Assembly: GCA_964420065.1 (NCBI GenBank)
Contig: CAYQQK010000019.1
Coordinates: forward strand, 1 to 37,960
DNA: 37,960 nt
Direction: 5' to 3'
Origin: CAYQQK01 sp964420065
Lineage (GTDB): Bacteria; Bacillota; Dethiobacteria; DTU022
The notes below the pieces were generated by a model, which was not told the origin of the DNA, did no database searches, and saw only the letters and a program-made list of their open reading frames with translations. The position numbers and the translations under genes are program-made. Shown here in pieces: positions 19,191 through 27,247 of this stretch (its first letter is position 1; each line of letters begins with the position of its first letter).

Positions 19191-19829
19191 ATGCCCAAGC
19201 TGGCTGTCTATAATCAAAGTGGCGAACCGGTTGGTGAAATGAAAGTGTCCGCCGCCCTTTTTGATGTGCCCATGAATGAAGCAGTGGTTTACCAAACGGT
19301 TGTGGCCCAGGCTGCCCGGCGCAAACAGCGCACTGCTTCGACCCGGACGCGGGCCGAAGTGCAGGGAAGCGGGGCCAAACCATGGCCTCAAAAAGGGACC
19401 GGGCGGGCGCGTCACGGCAGCACCCGTTCACCAATCTGGAAGGGTGGCGGGGTTGTTTTTGGACCCCATCCCCGGCCGCATGCAGCACGCGTACCCAGAA
19501 AAATACGCCGGGCGGCCCTTTATGCCGTTTTAAGTGAAAAAGTTCGGCGAAACCGTGTTCTCGTGCTGGAAGAGATTACATTGCATGAACCCAGGACCAA
19601 GAGTGTGGCCGGTATTTTAAAAAACCTTAAAACGACCAGGAACACGTTGATCGTGACTGCACAACCCGATCGGAACCTGATCAAATCGGCTCGCAATTTA
19701 CCCGGGGTGAAAACCATCCCGGCCGAACAGTTGAACGTACTTGATCTGTTAAACTGTGAGCACCTGGTTTTAACGCGGGAGGCTCTGGTCAGGATGGAGG
19801 AGGTGTTTGCCGGTGAAAAACGCCCGTGA
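19191..19829 (+). CDS. rplD: 50S ribosomal protein L4
   Basis: A 212-residue protein lining the exit tunnel. The extended basic loop is visible (QKGTGRARHGSTRSPIWKGG), the region altered in some macrolide-resistant strains and here apparently wild type. AAAGGAG precedes ATG 19191. Its end overlaps the start of rplW by 17 nt, suggesting translational coupling. Confidence 0.97.
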   Translation: MPKLAVYNQSGEPVGEMKVSAALFDVPMNEAVVYQTVVAQAARRKQRTASTRTRAEVQGSGAKPWPQKGTGRARHGSTRSPIWKGGGVVFGPHPRPHAARVPRKIRRAALYAVLSEKVRRNRVLVLEEITLHEPRTKSVAGILKNLKTTRNTLIVTAQPDRNLIKSARNLPGVKTIPAEQLNVLDLLNCEHLVLTREALVRMEEVFAGEKRP

Positions 19830-20106
19830 GATCATTATTCGTCCGCTGGTAACAGAAAAAACAACCGATCTGATGGAAAAAAATAAATATACTTTTGTCG
19901 TGGCCCGTGATGCGAACAAGATTGCCATTCGACAGGCCCTGGAAGAAATATTTGACGTTCAGGTCAGGGATGTGAGGACCATGCAAATGTACGGGAAAAA
20001 AAAGCGTGTCGGCCGCTTTCCAACCGGTGCCCGGCCACGTTGGAAAAAAGCGGTGGTGACCCTGCGTGAAGGCAGCAAGTCCATCGAAATATTTGAGGGG
20101 CGCTAG
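19813..20106 (+). CDS. rplW: 50S ribosomal protein L23
   Basis: A 97-residue protein at the tunnel exit that docks trigger factor and SRP. Typical features are the start KNAREIIIRPLVTEKT and the basic loop KKKRVGRFPTGARPRWKKA. GTG 19813 is preferred because GGAGGAGG (19796-19803) lies 9 nt upstream; the in-frame TTG 19807 is too close (3 nt). It overlaps rplD. Confidence 0.96.
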   Translation: MKNAREIIIRPLVTEKTTDLMEKNKYTFVVARDANKIAIRQALEEIFDVQVRDVRTMQMYGKKKRVGRFPTGARPRWKKAVVTLREGSKSIEIFEGR

Positions 20107-20183
20107 CCGGCCCTTTACCCATGCGGCGGGGACGGGTTAACCGGCCACAGGACCGGCCAGGTTGTGATTAGGAGGTTACTTGG

Positions 20184-21017
20184 ATGGCTGTTAAAAAGTT
20201 TAAACCGACTTCTCCAGGACGGCGGTTTTCGAGCGGCCCAACTTTTGAAGAAATTACTGCCGCCCAACCGGAAAAGTCATTGACCGCGCCCTTGAAGAAA
20301 AAGGCGGGCCGTAATGTTTATGGGCGTATTACGGCGCGTCACCGCGGGGGTGGGCACAAACGTAAATACCGACTGATCGATTTCAAACGGGAAAAAGACG
20401 GTATTCCGGCCAGAGTGGCCGGGATCGAATACGATCCGAACCGATCGGCCAGGATAGCCTTGCTGCATTATGCCGATGGTGAGAAGCGGTATATTCTTTC
20501 ACCTTCAGGTTTGAAAGTGGGCAATAGCGTCATGTCCGGCCCGAAGGCAGAAATACGCTCCGGCAATGCCTTGCCCCTGCGCTCTATTCCTACCGGTACA
20601 TTCGTGCATAATGTCGAGTTAAGGGTAGGGCAGGGAGCCCGGATGTCTCGTGCTGCCGGAACTGCCGCTCAGCTTGTGGCCAAAGAAAATGAAAAGGGGC
20701 ATTTGAGGCTTCCGTCCGGGGAAGTGCGATTGGTTCCCCTGGATTGCAAGGCGACGGTCGGGCAGGTCGGTAATGTGGAACATGAAAACCTTTTGATCGG
20801 CAAGGCCGGCCGGACCCGGTGGGCCGGCCGTCGTCCGCGAGTGCGTGGTACGGCAATGAATGCGGTGGATCACCCCCATGGCGGTGGTGAAGGGAAGGCG
20901 CCAATCGGTCGGACCAGGCCGGTAACTCCCTGGGGTATGCCGACTTTGGGTTACAAAACCCGGAAGAAGAAAAAACAGTCTGACCGGTATATCGTGCGCT
21001 CCCGCCATGAGAAATAA
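20184..21017 (+). CDS. rplB: 50S ribosomal protein L2
   Basis: A 277-residue rRNA-binding protein needed for subunit association and peptidyl transfer. The invariant segment AMNAVDHPHGGGEGKAPIGR contains the key histidine. AGGAGG is 8 nt before ATG 20184. The 77-nt spacer after rplW contains a small direct repeat (ACCGGCCA twice, around 20145-20165) of unknown meaning. Confidence 0.97.
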   Translation: MAVKKFKPTSPGRRFSSGPTFEEITAAQPEKSLTAPLKKKAGRNVYGRITARHRGGGHKRKYRLIDFKREKDGIPARVAGIEYDPNRSARIALLHYADGEKRYILSPSGLKVGNSVMSGPKAEIRSGNALPLRSIPTGTFVHNVELRVGQGARMSRAAGTAAQLVAKENEKGHLRLPSGEVRLVPLDCKATVGQVGNVEHENLLIGKAGRTRWAGRRPRVRGTAMNAVDHPHGGGEGKAPIGRTRPVTPWGMPTLGYKTRKKKKQSDRYIVRSRHEK

Positions 21018-21037
21018 GGCGAAGGGAGGGTGAACGG

Positions 21038-21322
21038 TTGTCCCGTTCTGTTAAAAAAGGACCATTTATTGATCAGCATCTGATGAAAAAGGTTGAGGCG
21101 ATGAACAAGGCCGGGGAAAAACGGGTGATCAAAACCTGGTCGCGCCGGTCGACAATATTTCCGGATATGGTGGGGCATACCATTGCCGTCCATGACGGGC
21201 GGAAACATATCCCCGTCTACATTAGTGAGGATATGGTCGGCCATAAACTGGGGGAGTTTGCCCCAACCCGAACGTTTCGGGGGCACGGGCATCATACCGA
21301 ACGCTCTACCTCTTTGAAATAG
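21038..21322 (+). CDS. rpsS: 30S ribosomal protein S19
   Basis: A 94-residue 30S head protein that complexes with S13. It starts SRSVKKGPFIDQHLMKKVE and ends FRGHGHHTERSTSLK. The start is TTG 21038, with GGGAGGG 7 nt upstream; no ATG gives a full N terminus. It is followed after 64 nt by rplV; the spacer holds a short hairpin (ACCGG 21342-21346 with CCGGT 21355-21359). Confidence 0.96.
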   Translation: MSRSVKKGPFIDQHLMKKVEAMNKAGEKRVIKTWSRRSTIFPDMVGHTIAVHDGRKHIPVYISEDMVGHKLGEFAPTRTFRGHGHHTERSTSLK

Positions 21323-21386
21323 AGCCGGGAGAGCGTGCTGCACCGGTTATGCACCCGGTAGCCGATAAGGAGGATTTGAAAAAACG

Positions 21387-21722
21387 ATGGAAGCCAGGGC
21401 AGAGGCCAGGTACATCCGTATCGCCCCGCGCAAGGTCAGGGCGGTGGCGGATCTGATCAGACAAAAAAACGTAGACGAAGTTTTAAGCCTTCTGCGTTAT
21501 ACGCCGCGTCGGGCGGCGCGGGTTGTAGCCAAGGTTGTACAGTCCGCCGCGGCCAACGCCGAACATAATCTCGAGATGACGCGCGATCAGCTTTATGTCC
21601 ACCTGGCGTACGTTGATGAGGGGCCGACTTTTAAGCGGGTGAGGCCGCGGGCCCGCGGCCGTCGCTTTGTAATTCGTAAACGTACCAGCCATATTACCGT
21701 GGTCGTCAAGGAAAGGCCTTGA
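21387..21722 (+). CDS. rplV: 50S ribosomal protein L22
   Basis: A 111-residue tunnel protein. The long beta-hairpin reaching the tunnel constriction is present (GPTFKRVRPRARGRRFVIRK). It starts MEARAEARYIRIAPRKVR. The Shine-Dalgarno AAGGAGG (21367-21373) is 13 nt from ATG, longer than usual. It precedes rpsC by 19 nt. Confidence 0.97.
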   Translation: MEARAEARYIRIAPRKVRAVADLIRQKNVDEVLSLLRYTPRRAARVVAKVVQSAAANAEHNLEMTRDQLYVHLAYVDEGPTFKRVRPRARGRRFVIRKRTSHITVVVKERP

Positions 21723-21741
21723 GGAAGGGAGGGGTACGAGG

Positions 21742-22431
21742 ATGGGTCAAAAAATTAATCCAATCGGCTTGCGGATCGGTATTATCCGGGACTGGGATGC
21801 GCGGTGGTACGCGGATAAGAATTATACCGAGCTTTTGCATGAAGACTTGAAGGTACGGGATTATTTACAAAATAGCCTTACAACGGCCGGTCTCTCGCGG
21901 GTGGAGATCGAGCGAGCAGCAACGAATTTACGGATCAATATTTACACATCCAAGCCGGGTATGGTTATCGGCCGGGGCGGCGCCGGTGTCGAGGAGCTAC
22001 GCCGGCGGATCGAAACACTGACCGGGAAAAAGGTGCACATTAACATTAACGAAATCAAAACAGCCGAACTGGATGCCTATCTGGTTGCACGAAACGTGGC
22101 CCAGTCGCTGGAAAGGCGAATTGCCTTTCGGCGGGCGATGAAACAGGCGGTTTTTCGTACGATCCGGGCCGGGGCCAAAGGAGTGCGTATATCCTGCCGC
22201 GGGCGCCTGGGCGGTGCGGAGATGGCCCGCCATGAAACCTATATGGAGGGAACAGTCCCGCTGCAGACCTTACGGGCGGACATAGACTATGGCCTGGCCG
22301 AGGCGCAAACCACTTACGGGCGCATCGGGGTGAAAGTGTGGATCTACAAGGGTGAAGTGCTTCCGACCCGGGAAAGAAAAAAGGAACCGGGGCAGGAGGT
22401 GAATCGCCGTGCTAATGCCAAAACGGGTTAA
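21742..22431 (+). CDS. rpsC: 30S ribosomal protein S3
   Basis: A 229-residue mRNA-entry protein with helicase activity together with S4 and S5. The KH domain shows GMVIGRGGAGVEELRRRIE, and the C-terminal domain shows GRLGGAEMARHETYMEG. It ends with a basic, variable tail. Its 3' end overlaps rplP by 23 nt. Confidence 0.97.
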   Translation: MGQKINPIGLRIGIIRDWDARWYADKNYTELLHEDLKVRDYLQNSLTTAGLSRVEIERAATNLRINIYTSKPGMVIGRGGAGVEELRRRIETLTGKKVHININEIKTAELDAYLVARNVAQSLERRIAFRRAMKQAVFRTIRAGAKGVRISCRGRLGGAEMARHETYMEGTVPLQTLRADIDYGLAEAQTTYGRIGVKVWIYKGEVLPTRERKKEPGQEVNRRANAKTG

Positions 22432-22837
22432 ATATCGTCGCCAGCATCGTGGGCGGATGAAAGGGCTGGCCAAGGGTGGAACAGCAATCCAATACGGGGA
22501 GTACGGCCTGCAAGCCCTTGAAGCAGCCTGGATTACCGGCCGGCAAATAGAAGCGGCCCGGATTGCCATGACCCGATATATCAAACGGGGGGGCAAAGTA
22601 TGGATTCGCATCTTTCCGGACAAACCTGTAACCGAAAAACCCGCCGAAACCCGCATGGGTAAAGGGAAAGGTTCCCCGGAGTACTGGGTAGCCGTTGTTA
22701 AACCGGGCCGGATCATGTTCGAACTGGCCGGAGTACGGGAAGAAACAGCGGTCGAAGCCTTGCGCCTGGCCTCTCATAAACTGCCGATAAGGACCAAGGT
22801 GGTTAAAAGGATGGAAGCGGGTGGTGTGGCTGAATGA
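22409..22837 (+). CDS. rplP: 50S ribosomal protein L16
   Basis: A 142-residue protein near the A-site tRNA elbow. GTG 22409 is chosen because AGGAGGT (22394-22400) lies 8 nt upstream and the product begins MLMPKRVKYRRQHRGRMKG, the family N terminus; ATG 22415 is the alternative. Conserved MGKGKGSPEYWVAVVKPG is present. It overlaps rpsC by 23 nt and rpmC by 4 nt (ATGA), indicating tight translational coupling. Confidence 0.96.
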   Translation: MLMPKRVKYRRQHRGRMKGLAKGGTAIQYGEYGLQALEAAWITGRQIEAARIAMTRYIKRGGKVWIRIFPDKPVTEKPAETRMGKGKGSPEYWVAVVKPGRIMFELAGVREETAVEALRLASHKLPIRTKVVKRMEAGGVAE

Positions 22838-23019
22838 GAATTAAAGAAGTTCGTGAGTTAAGCGACGAGGAACTTTCCGATAAAATGAAAGAATTGAAGG
22901 AAGAACTCTTTAACCTGCGCTTCCAGCAGGCGACCGGCCAACTGGAGAATGTGATGCGCATCCGTGATGTCCGGCACAGTATTGCCCGGGTGAAAACAGT
23001 GATCCGGGAAAGGGCCTAA
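22834..23019 (+). CDS. rpmC: 50S ribosomal protein L29
   Basis: A 61-residue, two-helix protein at the tunnel exit next to L23. The motif KEELFNLRFQQATGQLEN is diagnostic. It starts at the ATGA overlap with the rplP stop and has only a weak Shine-Dalgarno, so its translation probably depends on L16. Confidence 0.96.
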   Translation: MRIKEVRELSDEELSDKMKELKEELFNLRFQQATGQLENVMRIRDVRHSIARVKTVIRERA

Positions 23020-23052
23020 GGGTAAGGAAGCGTGAAAGGAGGGCAACAGATC

Positions 23053-23310
23053 GTGGGTAGCGCCAAACGGAAGATGCGCATCGGCCGGGTGGTCAGCGAC
23101 AAAATGAACAAGACCCGTGTGGTGGCCGTGGAACAGATGACCCGGCATCCTCTTTACGGGAAGACCATCCGCCGCACCAAAAAATACAAGTTTCATGATG
23201 AGGAAAACGTTTCCCGGGCAGGTGACCTGGTTAAAATTCTTGAGACCAGGCCCTTGAGCAGAGATAAACGGTGGCGCCTCCTGGAAATCGTGGAAAAAAC
23301 AAAGCTGTAG
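23053..23310 (+). CDS. rpsQ: 30S ribosomal protein S17
   Basis: An 85-residue OB-fold primary binder of 16S rRNA. It contains GRVVSDKMNKTRVVAVE and KYKFHDEENVSRAGDLV. A GTG at 23032 is also in frame, but AAAGGAGGG (23035-23043) lies inside that extension and is 9 nt before GTG 23053, which is therefore the start. A 155-nt spacer follows before rplN, unusually long here. Confidence 0.95.
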   Translation: MGSAKRKMRIGRVVSDKMNKTRVVAVEQMTRHPLYGKTIRRTKKYKFHDEENVSRAGDLVKILETRPLSRDKRWRLLEIVEKTKL

Positions 23311-23388
23311 TCCGCCGGGGCGGAACGGCGAAGCCGCCACGACGACGGGACCGGATGTTTGAAAAATGCGTGGTGCGAAAAATAACGA

Positions 23389-23418
23389 TTGCACAAGGAA
23401 TAGGATCAGCATTATAAG
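23389..23418 (+). promoter_or_regulatory. Candidate internal promoter before rplN (spc promoter position)
   Basis: TTGCAC (23389-23394), 18 nt and TATAAG (23413-23418) resemble a sigma-A promoter with modest matches. It lies in the long rpsQ-rplN spacer, the same place as the E. coli spc promoter. Downstream, CCCGGT (23433-23438) pairs with ACCGGG (23443-23448) over a TTTT loop, directly before the rplN ribosome binding site (23451-23457). An alternative pairing of CCGGG 23422-23426 with CCCGG 23433-23437 competes with it. Confidence 0.4.
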
Positions 23419-23465
23419 TTTCCGGGAAGTGACCCGGTTTTTACCGGGATGGGGAGGTCGCCAAG

Positions 23466-23834
23466 ATGATCCAGAATGAAACCATGCTCACCGTGGCCGA
23501 CAATTCCGGGGCAAAAAAGATTTTGTGTATTCGAGTCCTCGGTGGTGCGAAACGGAAAGCCGGCCATTTAGGTGATGTGATCATTGCTACGGTCAAGGAA
23601 GCCACCCCCGGCGGGGTGGTAAAAAAAGGGGAGATAGTCCGGGCGGTGATCGTCCGCACGACCAGTTCCAGGCGTCGCCGGGATGGTTCCCATATTTGTT
23701 TCGATGACAATGCGGCGGTGATAATTAACGAACAAAACAACCCGCGGGGGACCCGTATTTTCGGTCCTGTAGCCCGGGAGTTGCGGGAAAGAGATTTCAT
23801 GAAAATCGTTTCTCTGGCGCCGGAAGTGATCTAG
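23466..23834 (+). CDS. rplN: 50S ribosomal protein L14
   Basis: A 122-residue inter-subunit bridge protein. It contains VADNSGAKKILCIRVLGG and the C-terminal GTRIFGPVARELRERDFMKI. ATG 23466 has GGGGAGG 8 nt upstream. It is the first gene of the spc operon and probably has its own promoter. Confidence 0.97.
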   Translation: MIQNETMLTVADNSGAKKILCIRVLGGAKRKAGHLGDVIIATVKEATPGGVVKKGEIVRAVIVRTTSSRRRRDGSHICFDDNAAVIINEQNNPRGTRIFGPVARELRERDFMKIVSLAPEVI

Positions 23835-23840
23835 GGAAAA

Positions 23841-23919
23841 GGGACAGAACTTGTGGGTAACCATGAGAGTTGTGTTGTCTAACGACCGGGAGCGATGATC
23901 AAGGATTAAGGGCTGTCCC
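23841..23919 (+). repeat. 79-nt stretch closed by a 7-bp inverted repeat between rplN and rplX
   Basis: GGGACAG (23841-23847) is perfectly complementary to CTGTCCC (23913-23919), bounding 79 nt with no coding sense in a spacer (23835-23968) that is usually only a few nucleotides long. The ends resemble those of small palindromic or REP/IS200-type elements, but I cannot confirm other copies from this window. It could also be a structured leader of rplX. Confidence 0.35.
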
Positions 23920-23968
23920 CCCGTGGAGGATGGACCGCTCATGTTTCATTAGGAGGAGGTGCAGGGGT

Positions 23969-24295
23969 ATGCCCGGTAAGCTTTTTGTCCGGCGGGGTGA
24001 TCGCGTCATGGTCATTGCCGGTAAAGATAAAGGTAAAAAAGGCAAGGTCATTGCTGCCGAGCCTGCCAAGGGCAAGATTAAGGTGGAAGGTATAAACCTG
24101 ATCAAAAAACATTCCAAGCCCACCCAGAAGGTGCCCCAGGGAGGCATTCGTGAAATGGAAGCCCCACTTTATGCTTCCAAAGTAATGGTGCTCTGTCCGG
24201 TTTGCAACAAGCCAACTCGGGTGGCCAAAAAGATCACCGAGGCCGGCGAGCGGGTACGCGTTTGCAAGAAGTGTGGCGAATCCCTGGATAAGTAA
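23969..24295 (+). CDS. rplX: 50S ribosomal protein L24
   Basis: A 108-residue assembly initiator with an N-terminal KOW motif (GDRVMVIAGKDKGKKGKV). The C-terminal half carries two CxxC pairs (CPVCNKPTRV and CKKCGE), a zinc-ribbon extension seen in many Gram-positive L24 proteins. The frame is open upstream, but AGGAGGAGG (23951-23959) 9 nt before ATG 23969 fixes the start. Confidence 0.96.
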   Translation: MPGKLFVRRGDRVMVIAGKDKGKKGKVIAAEPAKGKIKVEGINLIKKHSKPTQKVPQGGIREMEAPLYASKVMVLCPVCNKPTRVAKKITEAGERVRVCKKCGESLDK

Positions 24296-24313
24296 GGAGG
24301 GTTGGTACCAGTC

Positions 24314-24856
24314 ATGTCGCGTTTAAAAGAAAAATTTGTGGAAGAAGTCAGGCCTGCCCTTGTGGAACACTTCCGGTATATAAATCTCTACCAGGCGCCC
24401 CGGATTGTAAAAGTAATCGTGAACATGGGCGTAGGTGAGGGAAAAGATAATCCCAAGGTTTTGGAAGCGGCGGCAAATGACTTGGCGCAAATTGCCGGGC
24501 AACGGCCGGTGATTACCAGGGCGCGTAAATCGGTGGCCAGTTTTAAGTTGCGTGAGGGCATGTCGATCGGGTGCAAGGTGACTTTGCACGGTCGTCGCAT
24601 GTACGATTTTCTGGACAAGCTTTTTAACGTGGCCCTGCCGCGGGTACGGGATTTCCGCGGTATTTCACCGCGCTCCTTTGACGGCCGGGGCAACTGCACC
24701 ATCGGTTTGCGCGAACAACTGATTTTTCCGGAAATCGACTACAGCAAGGTTGAAAAAATCCTGGGCATGGATGTGATCATCGTGACAACGGCCCGTACCG
24801 ACGAGGAGGGTTTCGAGTTGCTTTCGCGGATGGGGATGCCCTTCAGGGCAGCCTGA
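24314..24856 (+). CDS. rplE: 50S ribosomal protein L5
   Basis: A 180-residue 5S rRNA-binding protein of the central protuberance. Signature segments are KVIVNMGVGEGKDNPK and RDFRGISPRSFDGRGN. ATG 24314 gives MSRLKEKFVEEVRPAL; the site AAGGAGG (24294-24300) is 13 nt upstream. In-frame alternatives closer to the site do not match the family. Confidence 0.96.
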   Translation: MSRLKEKFVEEVRPALVEHFRYINLYQAPRIVKVIVNMGVGEGKDNPKVLEAAANDLAQIAGQRPVITRARKSVASFKLREGMSIGCKVTLHGRRMYDFLDKLFNVALPRVRDFRGISPRSFDGRGNCTIGLREQLIFPEIDYSKVEKILGMDVIIVTTARTDEEGFELLSRMGMPFRAA

Positions 24857-24926
24857 ACAAAAAACCATGTCGGTCTGCTCCGGCCCGGTACGATCCGGAT
24901 GCGGGGCTTGTTGAAGGAGGGTAAGG

Positions 24927-25112
24927 ATGGCCAAAAAATCATTAGTGATCAAGGCCCGGCGCAAGCCGAAATTTTCGTCACGGCGTTATAATCGCTGCAA
25001 ATTATGCGGGCGGCCCCGGGCATACTTGCGTAAATTCGGCATGTGCCGTCTCTGTTTCCGGCGCCTGGCTAATGAAGGAAAAATCCCGGGTGTAAGAAAA
25101 GCCAGTTGGTAA
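24927..25112 (+). CDS. rpsZ: 30S ribosomal protein S14, zinc-binding type Z
   Basis: A 61-residue short S14 with four cysteines in CKLCGRPRAYLRKFGMCRLC (C24, C27, C40, C43), the zinc-dependent form. It begins AKKSLVIKARRKPKFSS. A GGAGGG site precedes ATG 24927. It lies between rplE and rpsH, as in the Bacillus spc operon. No zinc-free paralogue is in the window. Confidence 0.96.
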   Translation: MAKKSLVIKARRKPKFSSRRYNRCKLCGRPRAYLRKFGMCRLCFRRLANEGKIPGVRKASW

Positions 25113-25141
25113 AACGGAGGCACTGAAAGGAGGTTTTGCCG

Positions 25142-25537
25142 GTGATGACAGATCCTATTGCCGACATGTTGACCCGTATTCGTAATGCGAACATGGTTCG
25201 TCATAGCAGGGTTGAAGTTCCCGCCTCCAAAGTCAAGCGGGCCATGGCGGAGATATTGAAGAAAGAGGGATTTGTTAAGGATTGCGAATATATTGCCGAC
25301 AAAAAGCAGGGTATGCTGCGCATTTACCTGAAATACGGTCCGAACCAGAAACGGATTATTACCGGGCTCAAAAGGATCAGCAAACCGGGCCTGCGGGTTT
25401 ATGCCAGGAAGGATGAACTGCCCAAAGTTTTGGGAGGTCTGGGCGTTGCGATTATTTCAACCTCGCATGGTGTGATGAGTGATCGTGAGGCGCGCCAGTC
25501 CGGATACGGTGGGGAAGTCCTCTGTTTTGTCTGGTAA
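25142..25537 (+). CDS. rpsH: 30S ribosomal protein S8
   Basis: A 131-residue central-domain primary binder that represses the spc operon in E. coli. It contains TDPIADMLTRIRNAN and ends GGEVLCFVW. Start candidates are TTG 25136, GTG 25142 and ATG 25145; AAAGGAGG (25126-25133) is 8 nt before GTG 25142, which I choose, with ATG 25145 close behind. Confidence 0.95.
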   Translation: MMTDPIADMLTRIRNANMVRHSRVEVPASKVKRAMAEILKKEGFVKDCEYIADKKQGMLRIYLKYGPNQKRIITGLKRISKPGLRVYARKDELPKVLGGLGVAIISTSHGVMSDREARQSGYGGEVLCFVW

Positions 25538-25562
25538 CCCTTGAGGAGGAGGTTCTAAGAAG

Positions 25563-26099
25563 ATGTCTCGTACCGGAAGGAAACCGATTACCCTTCCCCA
25601 GGGAGTCCAGGTCCAATTGGAGGGGAGAAATATCATCGTGCAGGGGCCCAAGGGGCGACTGACCCATAAATTGCCCCCACAGATCACGGTGGAACAACAA
25701 CAGGGGAAATTGCTGGTAGAGCGTTGCGGCGATGAGCCGGAACAACGTTCTTTGCATGGCCTGGCCCGTTCGTTGATCGACAACATGGTCACGGGGGTTA
25801 CAAAGGGATTTTCCCGCAACCTGGAGCTGGTAGGGGTTGGTTACCGGGCGATGCTGCAGGGAGAAAAACTGGTTTTGAACGTGGGCTATTCTCACCCGGT
25901 TGTTTTTGAACCGGAAGAAAACCTCGAAATTGAGGTTCCTACTGCAACCCGGATCATCATCCGGGGCATCGATAAGCAGCAGGTCGGCAATTTTGCCGCC
26001 GGTATCCGTAAGGTTCATCCTCCCGAACCCTACAAGGGCAAGGGGGTCCGTTATGAAAACGAACGGATTCGCCGCAAGGTGGGCAAGGCCGGTAAGTAG
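25563..26099 (+). CDS. rplF: 50S ribosomal protein L6
   Basis: A 178-residue two-domain protein near the sarcin-ricin loop. It begins SRTGRKPITLPQGVQV, with the C-terminal signature PEPYKGKGVRYENE. A GGAGGAGG site precedes ATG 25563. It lies 25 nt after rpsH and 22 nt before rplR. Confidence 0.97.
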   Translation: MSRTGRKPITLPQGVQVQLEGRNIIVQGPKGRLTHKLPPQITVEQQQGKLLVERCGDEPEQRSLHGLARSLIDNMVTGVTKGFSRNLELVGVGYRAMLQGEKLVLNVGYSHPVVFEPEENLEIEVPTATRIIIRGIDKQQVGNFAAGIRKVHPPEPYKGKGVRYENERIRRKVGKAGK

Positions 26100-26121
26100 C
26101 AGTGGGGGTGTAGTAAAACAG

Positions 26122-26490
26122 ATGATCAAAATAACATCACGTAATGTAAACCGAAAACGGCGTCACCGCCGGGTGCGCAAAAAAATTCTTGGTACCGCCG
26201 CGAAGCCGCGTTTAAATGTTTTTCGCAGTGCGCGACATATTTACGCCCAGGTGATCGACGATCAAACCGGCAGCACCATGGTGGCTGCTTCCTCGTTGGA
26301 AGCCGGCTTGCGCCGGGAATTAAAAAACGGTGCTGATATTGCAGCGGCACGAAAAGTAGGCGAGGTCATCGCTGTACGGGCGCAGGACAGAGGGATTGAC
26401 CGGGTAGTGTTCGATCGTGGGGGCTATCTTTACCACGGACGGATCAAGGCTCTGGCCGAGGCGGCCCGGGAAAAAGGGCTTCAATTCTAA
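26122..26490 (+). CDS. rplR: 50S ribosomal protein L18
   Basis: A 122-residue 5S rRNA-binding protein. It begins MIKITSRNVNRKRRHRRVRK and ends GRIKALAEAAREKGLQF. ATG 26122 is the first start codon matching the family, although the frame continues open upstream inside rplF. The Shine-Dalgarno is weak and distant (GGGGGTG near 26104), so coupling to rplF is likely. Confidence 0.95.
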   Translation: MIKITSRNVNRKRRHRRVRKKILGTAAKPRLNVFRSARHIYAQVIDDQTGSTMVAASSLEAGLRRELKNGADIAAARKVGEVIAVRAQDRGIDRVVFDRGGYLYHGRIKALAEAAREKGLQF

Positions 26491-26513
26491 CCGAAGGGGG
26501 GGACCGAAAAAGA

Positions 26514-27011
26514 GTGTCCAAGATTGAGCCGTCACAAGAGCTGATGGAAAAGGTGGTGCGGATTAACCGTGTCGCCAAGGTCGTCAAAGGAGGCCGGCGT
26601 TTCAGTTTTAGTGCCCTGGTGGTGTTGGGTGACCGGAACGGTATTGTCGGGGCCGGGCTGGGCAAGGCCGGTGAGGTGCCCGAGGCGATTCGTAAAGGGA
26701 TCGATGATGCCAAAAAGAATTTGATTCGTGTGCCCATGGTCGGAACGACTATCCCCCATCCGGTGGAAGGCCGCTTTGGCGCCGGGCGGGTTTTGATGAA
26801 ACCTGCTTCCGAGGGGACCGGTGTGATTGCCGGTGGACCGGTCAGGGCGGTGCTGGAGTTGGCCGGAGTGAGGGATATTTTGACCAAATCACTGGGGTCA
26901 TCCAACGCTTTGAACATGATCAATGCGACCATTTCTGGTTTGAAGGAACTTAAAAGGGTGGAAGAAGTAAGCGCCTTGCGGGGCGTGCATGTCGATCAGC
27001 TTTCCGGGTAG
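26514..27011 (+). CDS. rpsE: 30S ribosomal protein S5
   Basis: A 165-residue protein involved in mRNA entry and fidelity. It has the double-stranded-RNA-binding-like segment RVAKVVKGGRRFSFSALVVL, then GLGKAGEVPEAIRKG and GVIAGGPVRAVLELAGV. It starts at GTG 26514, preceded by a GGGGGG-rich site. It is followed by rpmD after 14 nt. Confidence 0.97.
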   Translation: MSKIEPSQELMEKVVRINRVAKVVKGGRRFSFSALVVLGDRNGIVGAGLGKAGEVPEAIRKGIDDAKKNLIRVPMVGTTIPHPVEGRFGAGRVLMKPASEGTGVIAGGPVRAVLELAGVRDILTKSLGSSNALNMINATISGLKELKRVEEVSALRGVHVDQLSG

Positions 27012-27025
27012 GGAGAGAGGAACGT

Positions 27026-27217
27026 ATGGCCAAGAAATTAAGGATCAAACTTGTCCGCAGTCCCATTACCTGTAAGCCGGCCCATCGGGCGACGTTAAGA
27101 GCCCTCGGCTTGCACCGGATCGGGGCGGAAGTGGAGCAGGCGGATGCACCGCAGATCCGTGGTATGATCAACCGGGTTGTTTACCTGCTTCAGATTGAAG
27201 AGATTGATGCAAAATAG
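27026..27217 (+). CDS. rpmD: 50S ribosomal protein L30
   Basis: A 63-residue single-domain protein. It begins AKKLRIKLVRSPITCKPAHR and ends YLLQIEEID, typical of bacterial L30. GAGAGG is about 6 nt before ATG 27026. It stands between rpsE and rplO in the standard order. Confidence 0.95.
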   Translation: MAKKLRIKLVRSPITCKPAHRATLRALGLHRIGAEVEQADAPQIRGMINRVVYLLQIEEIDAK

Positions 27218-27247
27218 CAACGCACAATTTGAAAGGAGGTGCGGCCG

